Below, one piece after another: positions 22,771 to 32,995 of a DNA stretch of 64,000 nt. The translations under genes were made by a program, and so were the position numbers. The DNA lies in contig CM069876.1 of the NCBI GenBank assembly GCA_036172665.1, positions 36,611,001 to 36,675,000 of the forward strand. Direction: 5' to 3'. The notes under the pieces were generated by a model. It searched no databases. It was not told where the DNA came from and saw only the letters and a program-made list of their open reading frames with translations. Numbering within the stretch: position 1 is the stretch's first letter; each line of letters opens with the position of its first letter. The stretch is from Prosopocoilus inquinatus. Its lineage: Eukaryota > Arthropoda > Insecta > Coleoptera > Lucanidae.

Positions 22771-23344
22771 ATTAAACACCTTCTTGTGACACTATGTCTT
22801 TTGCTTGCCTTTTCTTGTAAGTGTGATCTGTAAAATACAAATACAGATTTCTGTTAATACAAGATGATTTTTTAATAATGATAAAATGAAACTCTTAAAA
22901 TAGATTACTGCCTTTCAAAAAAAAAAAATCACAAAACACCCAATATTTGTTAAATAAAGTACCGAAATTCTTAAAATAGGTGCATCTGGGAAACTTAAAT
23001 AAGAAATCGAACATTTCATTCAGTTTCATTTTTAATTATCTTCTGACTTTCCCGTTGTTGAACTCTGTTGTTGCTCACTCTGTATTTTATAACTTTAATC
23101 GTTCGTCGTCTATTATTTTGTTAATTTATGTCAATTTATTGTTTTAACATTATCAGCAATTGAGTGACTTTGGATCAGGCCAGATGAGATTTTTCCTATG
23201 AAATACAACTCATTATTGAATAACTTGTTTATTTGAGCATTCTTGTTTCAAAGTTTTAATCATTTATTTATACTACCAAATCATCTTTTAGTTACATTTT
23301 AAATATCAAACATCGGATTGTCCAACTCAGGGCTATTTCTGCCG
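22771..23344. other. Intergenic / 5' region of UQCC6
   Basis: AT-rich, with no coding signal beyond the flanking models. It probably contains the UQCC6 promoter and any 5' UTR exon. Nothing else was recognised. Confidence 0.4.
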
Positions 23345-23720
23345 ATGTTCTTGTCGTCGCTGGTGCTATGGGGAACTGTGTTGATTATTGTTTATCTTGA
23401 GAAAGTTATAGATTTAACAGCAAACATTTTAAAAGTTGTTAACAACTATTGTTACAATAAATTTGGCTTGTACACTAATTGTGAAATCTTACTTTCGTGA
23501 TAATTATTATATCCTATTTTATTGCCAATATACTATTGTTGTTTACTTACAGAAATTAGTTTCACCAACTCGCCAATTGATCATAGAAAATTCCAACGCA
23601 GCACCAAGTACGAAGAACAGAGGCAGAAATCGATATATCCCGAAGTACTGTTTTCCGGGCCACTTATTTAAAAATCTCTTCAGGCTGACGCTTTGTAATT
23701 TTATCGGCATACTTGTGGCT
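23345..23720 (+). CDS. Possible small spliced membrane-protein gene (uncertain)
   Basis: An ATG at 23345 in good context opens a 20-residue hydrophobic helix (MFLSSLVLWGTVLIIVYLEK) that meets a weak potential donor (gttata) near 23405. About 150 bp later an acceptor-like tract (tttacttacag, ending about 23552) precedes a basic stretch (KLVSPTRQLIIENSNAAP...RNRYIPKYCFPGHL) running to a stop near 23721. The pair could encode a single-pass protein of about 75-80 aa. I do not recognise the family and the donor is non-canonical beyond GT, so this may equally be chance open frame next to the UTP6 promoter. Confidence 0.3.
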
Positions 23721-23823
23721 TAAAGATACACGCATAATTTATTATGTAATCGCATTTTACCCCCTTTTTATTTCATTATGCTTTTAGGTTTGGAGGAAAA
23801 TTCTTAAGTCACTCGTCGTAGAG

Positions 23824-23834
23824 TAGATGGCGCC
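23824..23834 (+). promoter_or_regulatory. CTCF-like site (tagatggcgcc), first of two
   Basis: TAGATGGCGCC fits the insect CTCF core AG(A/G)TGGCGC. A second match lies 186 bp downstream, and both precede the full-length UTP6 gene. Motif match only. Confidence 0.35.
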
Positions 23835-24009
23835 TCAAATGATGACTTTTGCGACCATGGTGACTGCTATATTAAAATAGAAAATTTCACATTAAATTTT
23901 GAATGTGTTCAAACTTTTAATTTACTTTTATTTAATAAACTAAACGATAGGAAGCAATAAAGAAAAAATCTGCCACCCCTGGCAGCATTGCCGCAAGAGA
24001 AGCTTTGGA

Positions 24010-24020
24010 TAGATGGCGCT
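24010..24020 (+). promoter_or_regulatory. CTCF-like site (tagatggcgct), second of two
   Basis: TAGATGGCGCT, 180 bp before the UTP6 ATG and in the same orientation as the site at 23824. Further single matches occur at 61258 and 63256. Confidence 0.35.
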
Positions 24021-24199
24021 GGTGTCGTAGAAATGCAGTTGGTTAACCTGCAAGTTGACAAATGTCTGCAATGTTTTTAATTTAGGGTTAAAAATGATTA
24101 TTTTAGCTTAAATTTCTCATTGATAGTTTTAATTAAGTTCTAAACTGAAACTGATGTAATTTCTGAGACAGCATTAGTAATAAATTAAATCCAGCAACG

Positions 24200-26453
24200 A
24201 TGTCATTAAGACAAATCGACGAGGAATTCGAAGAGATGGGGCGGACGAAGTTATTTGATCCTACAGAGAGCAGGTAGGTACTTATTTTATGAATGCCATT
24301 TAATAACGGAGAAAATTACATAAGCTGCTGTTACTATCACTCTTTGCAAGTCACAATCCTTTTGATTTTTTTCCAGGAAAATACGAAGTAAACGCAGACA
24401 GTTCGAGCACAAAATCAGCAGCGTGGCAAGCGGCCCAACTCTACAGGATTATAGAGAATATATAAAGCATGAAAAGAACGTGTTAAGTGACCTTGGATCG
24501 AGGAAAAAGGGAAACGAAGGAAAAACCCTTGAACTCAGCGTGATGAGCCGAATTAAGAAATTGTATGAGACTGCCACGCGAAAATTCTCCAGCTTTGAGT
24601 TGTGCATGTCTTTCTTCACGTTTTGCAAGAAAGTCAATTATACACATGCAGTTTCTTCCATTGTGAAAAATATGATTCAGGTAAAAACTTACGTATACGT
24701 GAAAGACACGTGGAACCATCTTTTTTTTTGGTTGTTGGTAGAATCATACCAATGTACCGGAAGCTTGGCAGATTGCTGCAAAGTGGTATGCATATGAAGA
24801 ATGCAATATCCCTAAGGCTGTCCAAGTTGCACGGCGAGGGCTCGAAATACACAAGAACAGCAAACTACTCTACAAGGAATGCATACATTTGGAGTTGGTC
24901 GAGTGCCATCAGAGATTGCAAAACTGGTGCAAGAAATCGTCAATTGAATCTATACCTGATGAGGAGATGGCATGCATCGATAACTTGAAGATTTATGTCA
25001 AGGAGGTGATCAGTAAAGATTCTGAATGTGAATATCTTTTGGAAATTTTGGAGATCCTCGAGGAATACATGTTTACTGTTAGCGTGCAGGATATAATCGT
25101 CAAGCATTTGCGAGAAAATTATGCGCAAGAAGTCGAAGTATGGCATATTCTTGCACAGAGAGAAAATAAAGGTATTTTTTTCTAAAAGAAATTTGTTGCA
25201 AATCGTTTTTGTCTATCTTACTGCAATGTCAGGTCAAAAAGCGATCGTAGGATGTCGCTGTTTTATCTGTTCAGTATTTTTTTCTGTTTTCCCAAATTGT
25301 TACTTTGTTAAAAATGAAGTTTTGTTTGATTTATCAAAGTGATATAGCAATAGAAACATTTTTTTACATCTCGAACGTTTTTTTTTGTGTGCTTCTGGCA
25401 AAATATCAAGTATGCTCATTTCAAAACATTCTTTTTAATTTCCAATAAAAATAATTGTGATCGATACTTACCTTGTAGGATTATTTTATCCCTCTGATCA
25501 GCACTTAAGCTCAGCGTCAACAAGGACGAAACTCAAGCTGGAACGGTGTTGTGAAACATATAAAGAAGGCCTGAAGCAAATATCGGAGCTCAAAAAGGGA
25601 GAGTTGTGGTCACGTTATCTCGACTGTTTGCTGCAGCAGTGCGAAGACGATTTTGCTTCCTTCAAAGTCTCCAAGAAAGATATGCTACTGAATGCTTTAG
25701 AGCAGGCGTGCGAAGATCGCTGTTTATTAGAAAACCACTTCATTTTTTGGCTGGAATATGCCAGTGAAGACGAAGCCGCACAAATACTCGAGAAAGGTAA
25801 TGAACAGTTTTCTCGCTTGCCAAATTTTTATTCACGGGAATTTTCTTGAAGGTTTGAAGGTGTATCCGAACTCCTTGCAACTTTGGCAGTTGCGATTAAA
25901 GTGCGAAATCGATAAGAGCGATCCGATTGCAGTTGGCAAGGTTTTCCAGCGAGGCATAGATCAGTTAAGGGAGCGGTCTCTGTCACTTTGGACTGCGATT
26001 CTGCAGTACTACTTGCTGTATTCCAAGGACGACCTCGTCGAAGGCATTTATAGGCAAGGAGTGGAACAACCTCCTGAAATATCAGCAGTTTTAAAGCAGA
26101 GGTATTTAGAGTGGTTAACTGTGACGAAAGGGATTGAAGCAGCAAGGCTTCAATACTCGAAAATGGCAAATAAAGAGCCTCTTTGCAAGGGCTTGCATTT
26201 GACGATGGCCCGGTTGGAGTCTTACGAATTGCACAGTAATTTACCAGCGTGGGAGAAAGTGCTTAAAACTGGTTGCGAGCAGTTCGGGAAGGAAGACGTG
26301 GAGGTTTGGATTAATTACATACAATTTCTGTGTCAGTTTAAGAAGGAAAACCCGGTAGTCCTGCAGGAGGTTTACAAGTTGGTCAAAAACAGCCTGCCAG
26401 ATACGCTCTTTTTATCTTTCGAAGATGCCTACAAGCACATGATTCTGACGTAA
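24200..26453 (+). CDS. Utp6: UTP6, U3 snoRNP/SSU-processome protein, full length
   Basis: Exons 24200-24273, 24377-24680, 24742-25171, 25479-25796, 25852-26453; GT-AG throughout, phases close to 575 aa (human 597). N-terminal UTP6 domain with EFEEMGRTKLFDPTESRKIRSKRRQFEHKI. HAT repeats follow: RIKKLYETATRKFSSFELCMSFFTFCKKVNYTHA, EAWQIAAKWYAYEECNIPKAVQVARRGLEIHKNSKLLYKECIHLEL, ERCCETYKEGLKQISELKKGELWSRYLDC, and the C-terminal ALEQACEDRCLLENHFIFWLEYA...SLQLWQLRLKCEID block. It is a scaffold subunit of the UTP-B complex in the nucleolar 90S pre-ribosome, needed for 18S rRNA processing. Intron 3 contains a 91-bp hammerhead-family insertion (25184-25274) starting 12 bp after the splice donor. A diverged half-length paralogue lies 3.3 kb upstream in the same orientation. 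Confidence 0.93.
25184..25274 (+). mobile_element. Truncated hammerhead retrozyme-family insertion in UTP6 intron 3
   Basis: A perfect 11-bp target duplication TATTTTTTTCT lies at 25173-25183 and 25275-25285. The insert is a short inverted end (gttgcaaatcgtttttg) joined directly to the forward end (tcttactgcaatgtcagg ... gtcgctgttttatctg). It has the same outer termini and inverted/forward topology as the longer copies, but the ribozyme is deleted. The left TSD begins just after the exon 3 donor GT. Confidence 0.82.
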
Positions 26454-27919
26454 TTTCATTTAGCGTGTGTAGAATTAGCTCTGGATTTATTTATGAGTGT
26501 ATATTTAAGATTGACAGTTTAGGATGTATCGTTTATTTGTTGAAATATGTTCAGGTTACATAGCATACATTTATCTGCTTGTATATTTATCGATTTATTT
26601 AATATAAGTTTTATTGCAATCTTATTTACATCTGCTCATCACTTGATCCGGGTTCAAATTTAGAGAGTTAGAGAGAGAGAGGTGTGACATCGATACAACG
26701 TGTACACAAAAATATGAGCGTATCATATTGTATAGCTTGTATAACAATGAATTACAAACCTAGTGAATACAGATCAATATTTACTATAGTACACTCTAAT
26801 TATACAGCTCGTTTACATTTCGTAAGTTACAGTTTTGAGATCGACTGGGTCTCTGTTTAGTTTATAATATTAATTTAGTAAGGTTGATTTTATTAATTCA
26901 AATTATTGTCGGTGTATATCAATAAGACTTGGCACAAAAACTTTGGGGGAGTTCGTTTTGTTAAAAAAGAAAAAAAAAACTCGAAAGGAAATGATGCATA
27001 ACTTCCCCCCCGGTAGTTTTTTTAAGCCTTATTTTTATACGTGTACTGTAGAAATACGTCTGATGATGAGGACCGGAACTGAAACGTGAACTTACACATA
27101 ATGAGCTGGTGATAACATCAACAATAACAGCAACAACATTTTAGCAACAACAATGTAAATGTACATAAGGGAAATTTATATAGAATTTTTGTTATATAAA
27201 ATATATAATCATTCGAGACACTTTATTGGGGGGTTTGGGTGGCGATGGATAAATGATTCGGAGGGATGAGGGGTGGTGGGCTTGCGCGTATCTACACACG
27301 TGTCTCAAATGATTCTTAAAGCTATTTTTTTTTATTACATTTTACAGACGTGGGGATGCAGTTAAATTCTGAAATTGCAGTTACTTTTTCATATCCAATT
27401 TTCAAATGTTTTTTTTTCCTTTGGTTTGATAACAACAAACATAAAGCTCTAGGTAGAAAAAAATTAAACCATTAGCTCAAATAACTACAAGCCCATACAG
27501 GATGATTATGCAAAGTCGTTATAAACTATTGCGCGGAGTGTAACTGATTTCTTTGAATTTAATCAACATAGGAGCACGTCTGTAATTCCAGCCATTTTTT
27601 TAAATGTAATTAAGTGCTATTCTATATAATTTTCATTTGGCGTGTAACATATTCAGGCGACGGACGCTCCACCTGAATACGCCACGCTATTAATTAATTC
27701 GCTGTCCTACATTAATCTGGATGAGAAGTATAATTCGATAATGCAAAGGTGATTTGAGTCTCTGTTTCCCTAAGTATATAACAATTTGCACCACAATCAT
27801 AAGAGTTTTTCCAAGACGGGGAAGATGACTTTCTCTTGCTGGGGCATCGCGTGTAGCTGCCTGTCAATGTAGTAATCCTCTGAGGTTTTGGTGTTTTTCT
27901 TCTTAGTTTTGGTATTCCA
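26454..27919. other. Convergent intergenic region: UTP6 3' UTR and Nmdar2 3' UTR
   Basis: No independent gene was seen. It contains an (AG)n microsatellite near 26669-26682 and several A-rich tracts. An open frame on the - strand, 27712 to about 27958, reads through the Nmdar2 terminal exon in a different frame; splice phase shows it is 3' UTR. Confidence 0.5.
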
Positions 27920-27959
27920 TCACAGTACCGTTTCCATTTCCGCGATCTCCGTTCGAGGC
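27920..27959 (-). CDS. Nmdar2: Nmdar2 terminal exon with a PDZ-ligand C-terminus
   Basis: Acceptor ttgttgtag precedes GCCTCGAACG. Joined to the AA left by the previous exon, the frame reads KPRTEIAEMETVL and stops at TGA 27920-27922. The last residues E-T-V-L form a class I PDZ ligand (S/T-x-hydrophobic), the role played by the ESDV/ESEV ends of vertebrate GluN2. The alternative frame through this exon is much longer (about 83 codons) but is incompatible with the upstream splice phase. Assignment to Nmdar2 rests on strand, phase and position rather than on direct homology of these few residues. Confidence 0.72.
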
Positions 27960-28034
27960 CTACAACAAACAACCAAAGAAAACTTCCTCGTCTCGTACGT
28001 TACATTCACAACAAGAATTATTACTATTACATAC

Positions 28035-28118
28035 TTGTAGAGATTTGTATTGCTTCCGATGTATTCAGGATTTAATCCTCTTAACCTTGCTCTCGCTTGT
28101 TCTCCAGAAACAATGACA
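28035..28118 (-). CDS. Nmdar2: Nmdar2 cytoplasmic-tail exon
   Basis: An 84-nt exon between acceptor ttgattacag and donor gtatgt encodes VIVSGEQARARLRGLNPEYIGSNTNLY plus split codons at both ends. Its entry phase matches the CG left at the end of the 45457-46252 exon (giving Arg), and its exit phase matches the terminal exon 75 bp downstream. It forms part of the intracellular tail. Additional alternative exons inside the 17.3-kb upstream intron cannot be excluded. Confidence 0.7.
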
Positions 28119-30007
28119 CTGTAATCAATAATAACATAACGGATTAAAGCGCGCTGATTAAATGATACATGTAAGACATACTGTGCAATAATTTGTTGAT
28201 GGTAGAAAATTGCGAGGTGGCAATTTGATTGATTAGAGTGTTTTTTTTCTCCTTTTTTGGACGGGCGACGAATGAATTGGATTTGCGCCGCGTTAATCAA
28301 CGCTAACTCAATTTGCTTGTAATTTAGCGTCGCCGTTATTGCCGAAAAATGAAGTGCCAATTTGGGATCCAATTTGTGCGATACTTCCCCGGATTGTTGA
28401 TTAAATTCTCGATTTCGTTTTAGTGAACCACACGAGAGGATAATCTAATCGACGCTTCTATTTTAGGCTTTACGTTTCATCGTTTCATTACAAAAATTAT
28501 ATTTTAATTTAAATAAAAATAATTTTTCAGCAAAAATAAAAACTTAAAAAAATCAAACGTTAAGACGTAGATATACCGGTTGGTTCAGTAAGGGCAAACA
28601 AACACATAAATGAGAATAACCTAAGCACTAAATAAAAACAATGAACAATAAAATGTTAAATGACGGGAAGCACTTTGAACATTTATGAAATACTTTCTAA
28701 TCAACAGTGATTGAAGGTCTGCATCTAAAATATTTTCAAAATATTGTCGATCTTTCATTTCGAAATAGCTATTTACTATCCACAAGGATATCAATAATAA
28801 TTTCTACACAACTCCATGCGGACCGTAAAAAAATAAAGTAAAACTTTGTTGTTCACAGTGTATGATTATTGTTCACTGCTTTTATTTAGTGTTTGAGTTT
28901 TTCTTGTTTCTCTATTTGTTGGTTTGTTCTTGTGTTTAAATATTCTCTGCTCCCAAAAAACATTTAAATGCTTCTAAATAAAGTCCTAACATTAATAAAA
29001 TCTTTTACACGCATTATTTAATCTTAAAATTAAAAGTATTTCGTCAATTAATAGGTATATTAGCTCGAGAACGAAAAAAGTTAATAATTTCGAGTTTTCA
29101 CCGTAGTACGCACCACTTTGTAAACTTTGTAATTACTGCAAAAGAAACACACCTTTCCATTTAAATTCTTTTTGGAAAACAGAGGAAAAACTATTACTTT
29201 TGCAAATAGCGCTCTCTAACTGCTTTAAAGCAAACTAGCTGGAGTTGTTGAACAGAAATTTTAAATCAGCTGAAAAATTCGTCTTAAACGAGCCGAAGTT
29301 CGTTAATTTCTGATAAAGTGTACAGAAGTTATGATATGTTTTAAAGTAAATAATTCAGCTGTTTCCTCCACTCTTATTAACGGTGATACGATAATAAGTC
29401 TAAAATGAAAGTTGTGCGGAATTAATTCATCTTTCCAATGACGCTATCAAAGCTGCACATTATTCTGAAACTTTTTTTAGTAAAATTAACTTTTATTGTT
29501 GAGCCTTGAACCCATTGATTCGCCCCCTTGCGGTCAATTCAGATACTTAAAAATTTGAATTTCTGTTGGTCACTTTGACTACATTTTCTTTTCTCCTGAA
29601 GCTGTGGGCTTTCCGGTATGGTATATATCCCTTATTGAGACACCCGATATAGTACAGGCAACCTAATGGATACAGTCGTATGAGTAGTTGTCTATACTGC
29701 GCATCGTTTACCAAAAGAAATGACCGCCTACCTAAGATGAGCAAGAAATCAAAAAAATTTAAATTTGATTAAAATAGATATGGTAAAAATCTCGAATCAA
29801 GAGTAATACGTCATTAATGACGAAAACTCGTATCACCTTAAAATACTAGAGAAACATGTAAAATGCCGTAAGCGAATGTGAATTAAGTTGGCAATATATC
29901 GCCATGTTGTCAAATATAAACATAAATATGCGCACATAACCTCAATAATTTGTTAGCCGTGTTTCGTGTGTCCGACAGTTGTACCATGCGATCAACGGAA
30001 TTTATCA

Positions 30008-30317
30008 TTAGAGCAGGCTGTGATATTTTCCAAAAAGTTGGCAACACAGGCTTACAGTTTGAAGTTAAAAATTTTAAGTATCAGAATTGTGACATTTACC
30101 TTTTTAAATGATTGATAATAAACGGATTTGTCTTGTGGAAACCCCCCTAATATTCTAAAAAAGGGTTTAAACCAGAATCCATATAAAATAAAATAACAAA
30201 ATAAAGATTGGATAAAGCACGAGCATAACCTCAAATATGACAAATGTCAACTTATTATTTATTTCTCATTTTATCCAACCACCATCATAAAAAAGCACCA
30301 ATCACAGCCTCCTCTAA
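30008..30317 (-). mobile_element. MITE, 310 bp, same family as 4504-4797
   Basis: Termini TTAGAGCAGGCTGTGA and the inverted TCACAGCCTCCTCTAA (one mismatch). Internal sequence aligns with the 4.5-kb copy in the opposite orientation (ttggcaacacaggctt, acaaatgtcaacttattatt). This is the most complete copy in the window and defines the family ends. Confidence 0.72.
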
Positions 30318-31046
30318 TTGCGAATTCAGTTGATCACCCGGTATATCAGTGTAGTTATTTTGACTGTAAACTGAGTCTTACTATAAGTTTAATTACTTTC
30401 AAATTTCACTCTAGCAGACCGAGAAGTAATTATTGAGAAACTAAATAAAAGAACGTTTTGCCGTTTTTACCGCATGACGTTTGATATAAATTTCTGTTTG
30501 GCACCACTACTTGTGGCAACACTAGCCTATTTTGACGTCATTACTGGCAGTGACGCATTGCGCTTGCTTAGTGACGGGAACTATAAAATCAAATTTTAAA
30601 AAGATTATACGGGTTGTGTCACAAATTATCTGTTATAGCAATAGGTGTGAGAGAGCACACGCCCGTTTTTTTCGCTTCAATGCTATATACTTAAGCTTCA
30701 TCTTCTATCCATAATTCTCCGAATTTTGTTCAATCCAACAATTTGACTAATTATTTAATTAAGTAACTAACATTAATTAATATTCTTTGATGAGATGAAA
30801 ATTTTCAGGTTGCACAACAGTCTTTAAAGCTCGATTGGCGGTATCTGGCTTGTGCTGGTTGTTGATTGGGTAAAATTATCTTCTTTTCTTTCGCATTTGC
30901 CATTACCAGAAGTAACTGGATGTGGATACAACATGTATTATTTTTTTTTTTGGCTTGCGTTACGAATTTTTATTATTATGTGTTAAATTGATACGTAACA
31001 TTCTCTCATTTGTTTGCATGACAAGGATAGAAAATTTGTTACATTA

Positions 31047-31175
31047 GGCGTTTACGGAAATTCTAATACGATTAATCCGATCATTGCTTTTCTCACTCTT
31101 CCGCGCACGACGTCTATGCGGTCTCTCTCACTCTTTTCTACTCGGGTTAATCGGATTGGATTTTCCGTAAACGCC
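31047..31175. repeat. 129-bp inverted repeat (hairpin)
   Basis: The arms ggcgtttacggaaattctaa.. and ..ttggattttccgtaaacgcc are about 33-35 bp with few mismatches. The loop of about 60 bp contains a 'ctctctcactctt' phrase. Probably a short MITE; no clear target duplication was seen. Confidence 0.6.
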
Positions 31176-31263
31176 CATTGTGTCACAGGTATTACAGCTG
31201 ACAACAGCACACCATGATTATCCTGGAGAATAAATCATGTTTTTTTTTTTTAAATTACTTATC

Positions 31264-31305
31264 CTGATGAAGCTGTCAAACTTGAAACTTGCAGCGAAAC
31301 GTTAA
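31264..31305 (+). ncRNA. Hammerhead-like motif of Penelope type (probably decayed)
   Basis: Core CTGATGA (31264-31270), a stem II formed by gctg/cagc and caa/ttg around a loop, then GAAAC (31296-31300) followed by gtta. Both core blocks are consensus and stem III would be the palindromic aacgtt. Stem I pairs poorly, so this looks like a relic of the short hammerheads carried by Penelope-like elements rather than an active ribozyme. Confidence 0.4.
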
Positions 31306-32995
31306 TATTTAAGCTGAGTTCGGTAATGCACTCGGATTACTCTCTGATCAAAAGTGTGAGGGAGAGCGACTGCGTTTCACTGTACGTAAGAGTGAATAAA
31401 AGAAACTCTCCGAGCGATCTGAGCGCAAACGCGAACTCACTTTCTATTCAATTTTACAATTTTTTTAAGTGCCTCTTCAAATATAATAAAAATGTGGTCG
31501 ATTGCAAACCTGAAAAGTTCATCAAATTGGTTTCGGTCTTTTAACGAAAGATAAGGTGCTTTCTTTCGCTTAAAAGTTTTAATCGTGTTTCGAATGGTTT
31601 GGACCTGAATTTCGTAGTTGTTGCAACGAAACACCTGACCTGACTTGAATTTTTGATTGACAGTTCATTTGTAAATAACCATAATTCAATCCAAACAAGT
31701 TTTACAAATAGAGAGATTCAAAGAAAAGAATGTCTGTTTTTGAATTAAAACAAGTTTGGATCACGATTTTATGAGCGAAAGAAAGCACCTATAGAGTGAA
31801 AGTGGCAGGACTTCGTCAAACGTCAAAATTTCCTAAACGTCAAAGCTGACCTGACTGTGATGGATGACACTTGTCAAACAGTTATAGAGTGTTACTTAAT
31901 TTTCCTTGCATAAGAAAGTGTCTCAGTTACAAAAAAAACAAGAAAAAAAAGAAGAGTAACGAAAACTTTGGAAAAGAGCAATTCAAAAGCAAACAAAAAA
32001 AGAAAACGTTGGAAAACCAAGCTTAGGCTTCTTTGAAACTGAAAACAATTATAGGAAATGTGCACAAAAGAAATATTTTAGAGAAACAACTGAAAGAAAA
32101 ATCTAATTATATAAAATTAACTGCAAAATGAAGGTCAATACAAAAAAAATAAATAAATAAACAAATACTGATGAATTGTGAAATGAAACACTTCAAAAAT
32201 AATACTCCTGTAAGAAATTTGCAAAACTAATAAAACTGAATGAATTGCAGTAAGCCAAAGAATTAAGATTCGCCCTAATGATATCCTCTGTAATCTGAGA
32301 CGAAATGTTGACGGAAGAACGACGATCAGCCCGGAAACTGATTAAAACAGAAGTAGAAAAAGTAGTTTTGCGTTCCAGAAGACTAACAAAATTAAAAACT
32401 GTTAAAAACTAAAAAAAAATGGAACAAATCCGGGAAAAAAAGAAATATATATGGAAGGACAAAAAACTTTTCAGCAATTCAAACTTCATTAACGAAAGAC
32501 TCGGGTGGCGCAACACTCTGTACGCAAGTGTAGAGAGAAATTTGGAATTTCTTTTTTAAAGAAATAATTACGACAACTCTACATCATGCTCACATATAAA
32601 CAGAAAAATGAAAACAAATTTAGAACAAAATACAAACAAACAGAAACAAAAAATATCGATCAATTGAATTAAAAAAAAAAAAAAAAAAAACGGAAAGTTC
32701 AGATTGTATTGTACGAGAGACATGAGTACAGTAACACCCTGTATACTAGTTTAGAGAGAGATTTCGCATTTATTTTTACGGAAATAACCGCGTTAGTTCC
32801 ATAGCATCCAAGCATGTAAATAGAAAGATTGAAACAAGTTTGGAATATCAGAAGAAAATCACACTCGAAAAAAATACAAAAAAAAAAATAAATTAAAAAT
32901 CTCGAACTTCAGTATTAATGAAAGATTAGAGTACAATAATACCCTGTATACAAGTGTAGAGAGAAATTTTGGATTTCTTTTTAAGGAAATATGTA

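Noticed and set aside
27712..27958. An 83-residue basic C-terminus (LERRSRKWKRYCDGIPKLRRK...) as the Nmdar2 end
   Set aside because: Wrong phase for the splice from 28035; kept only as a possible alternative-acceptor product.
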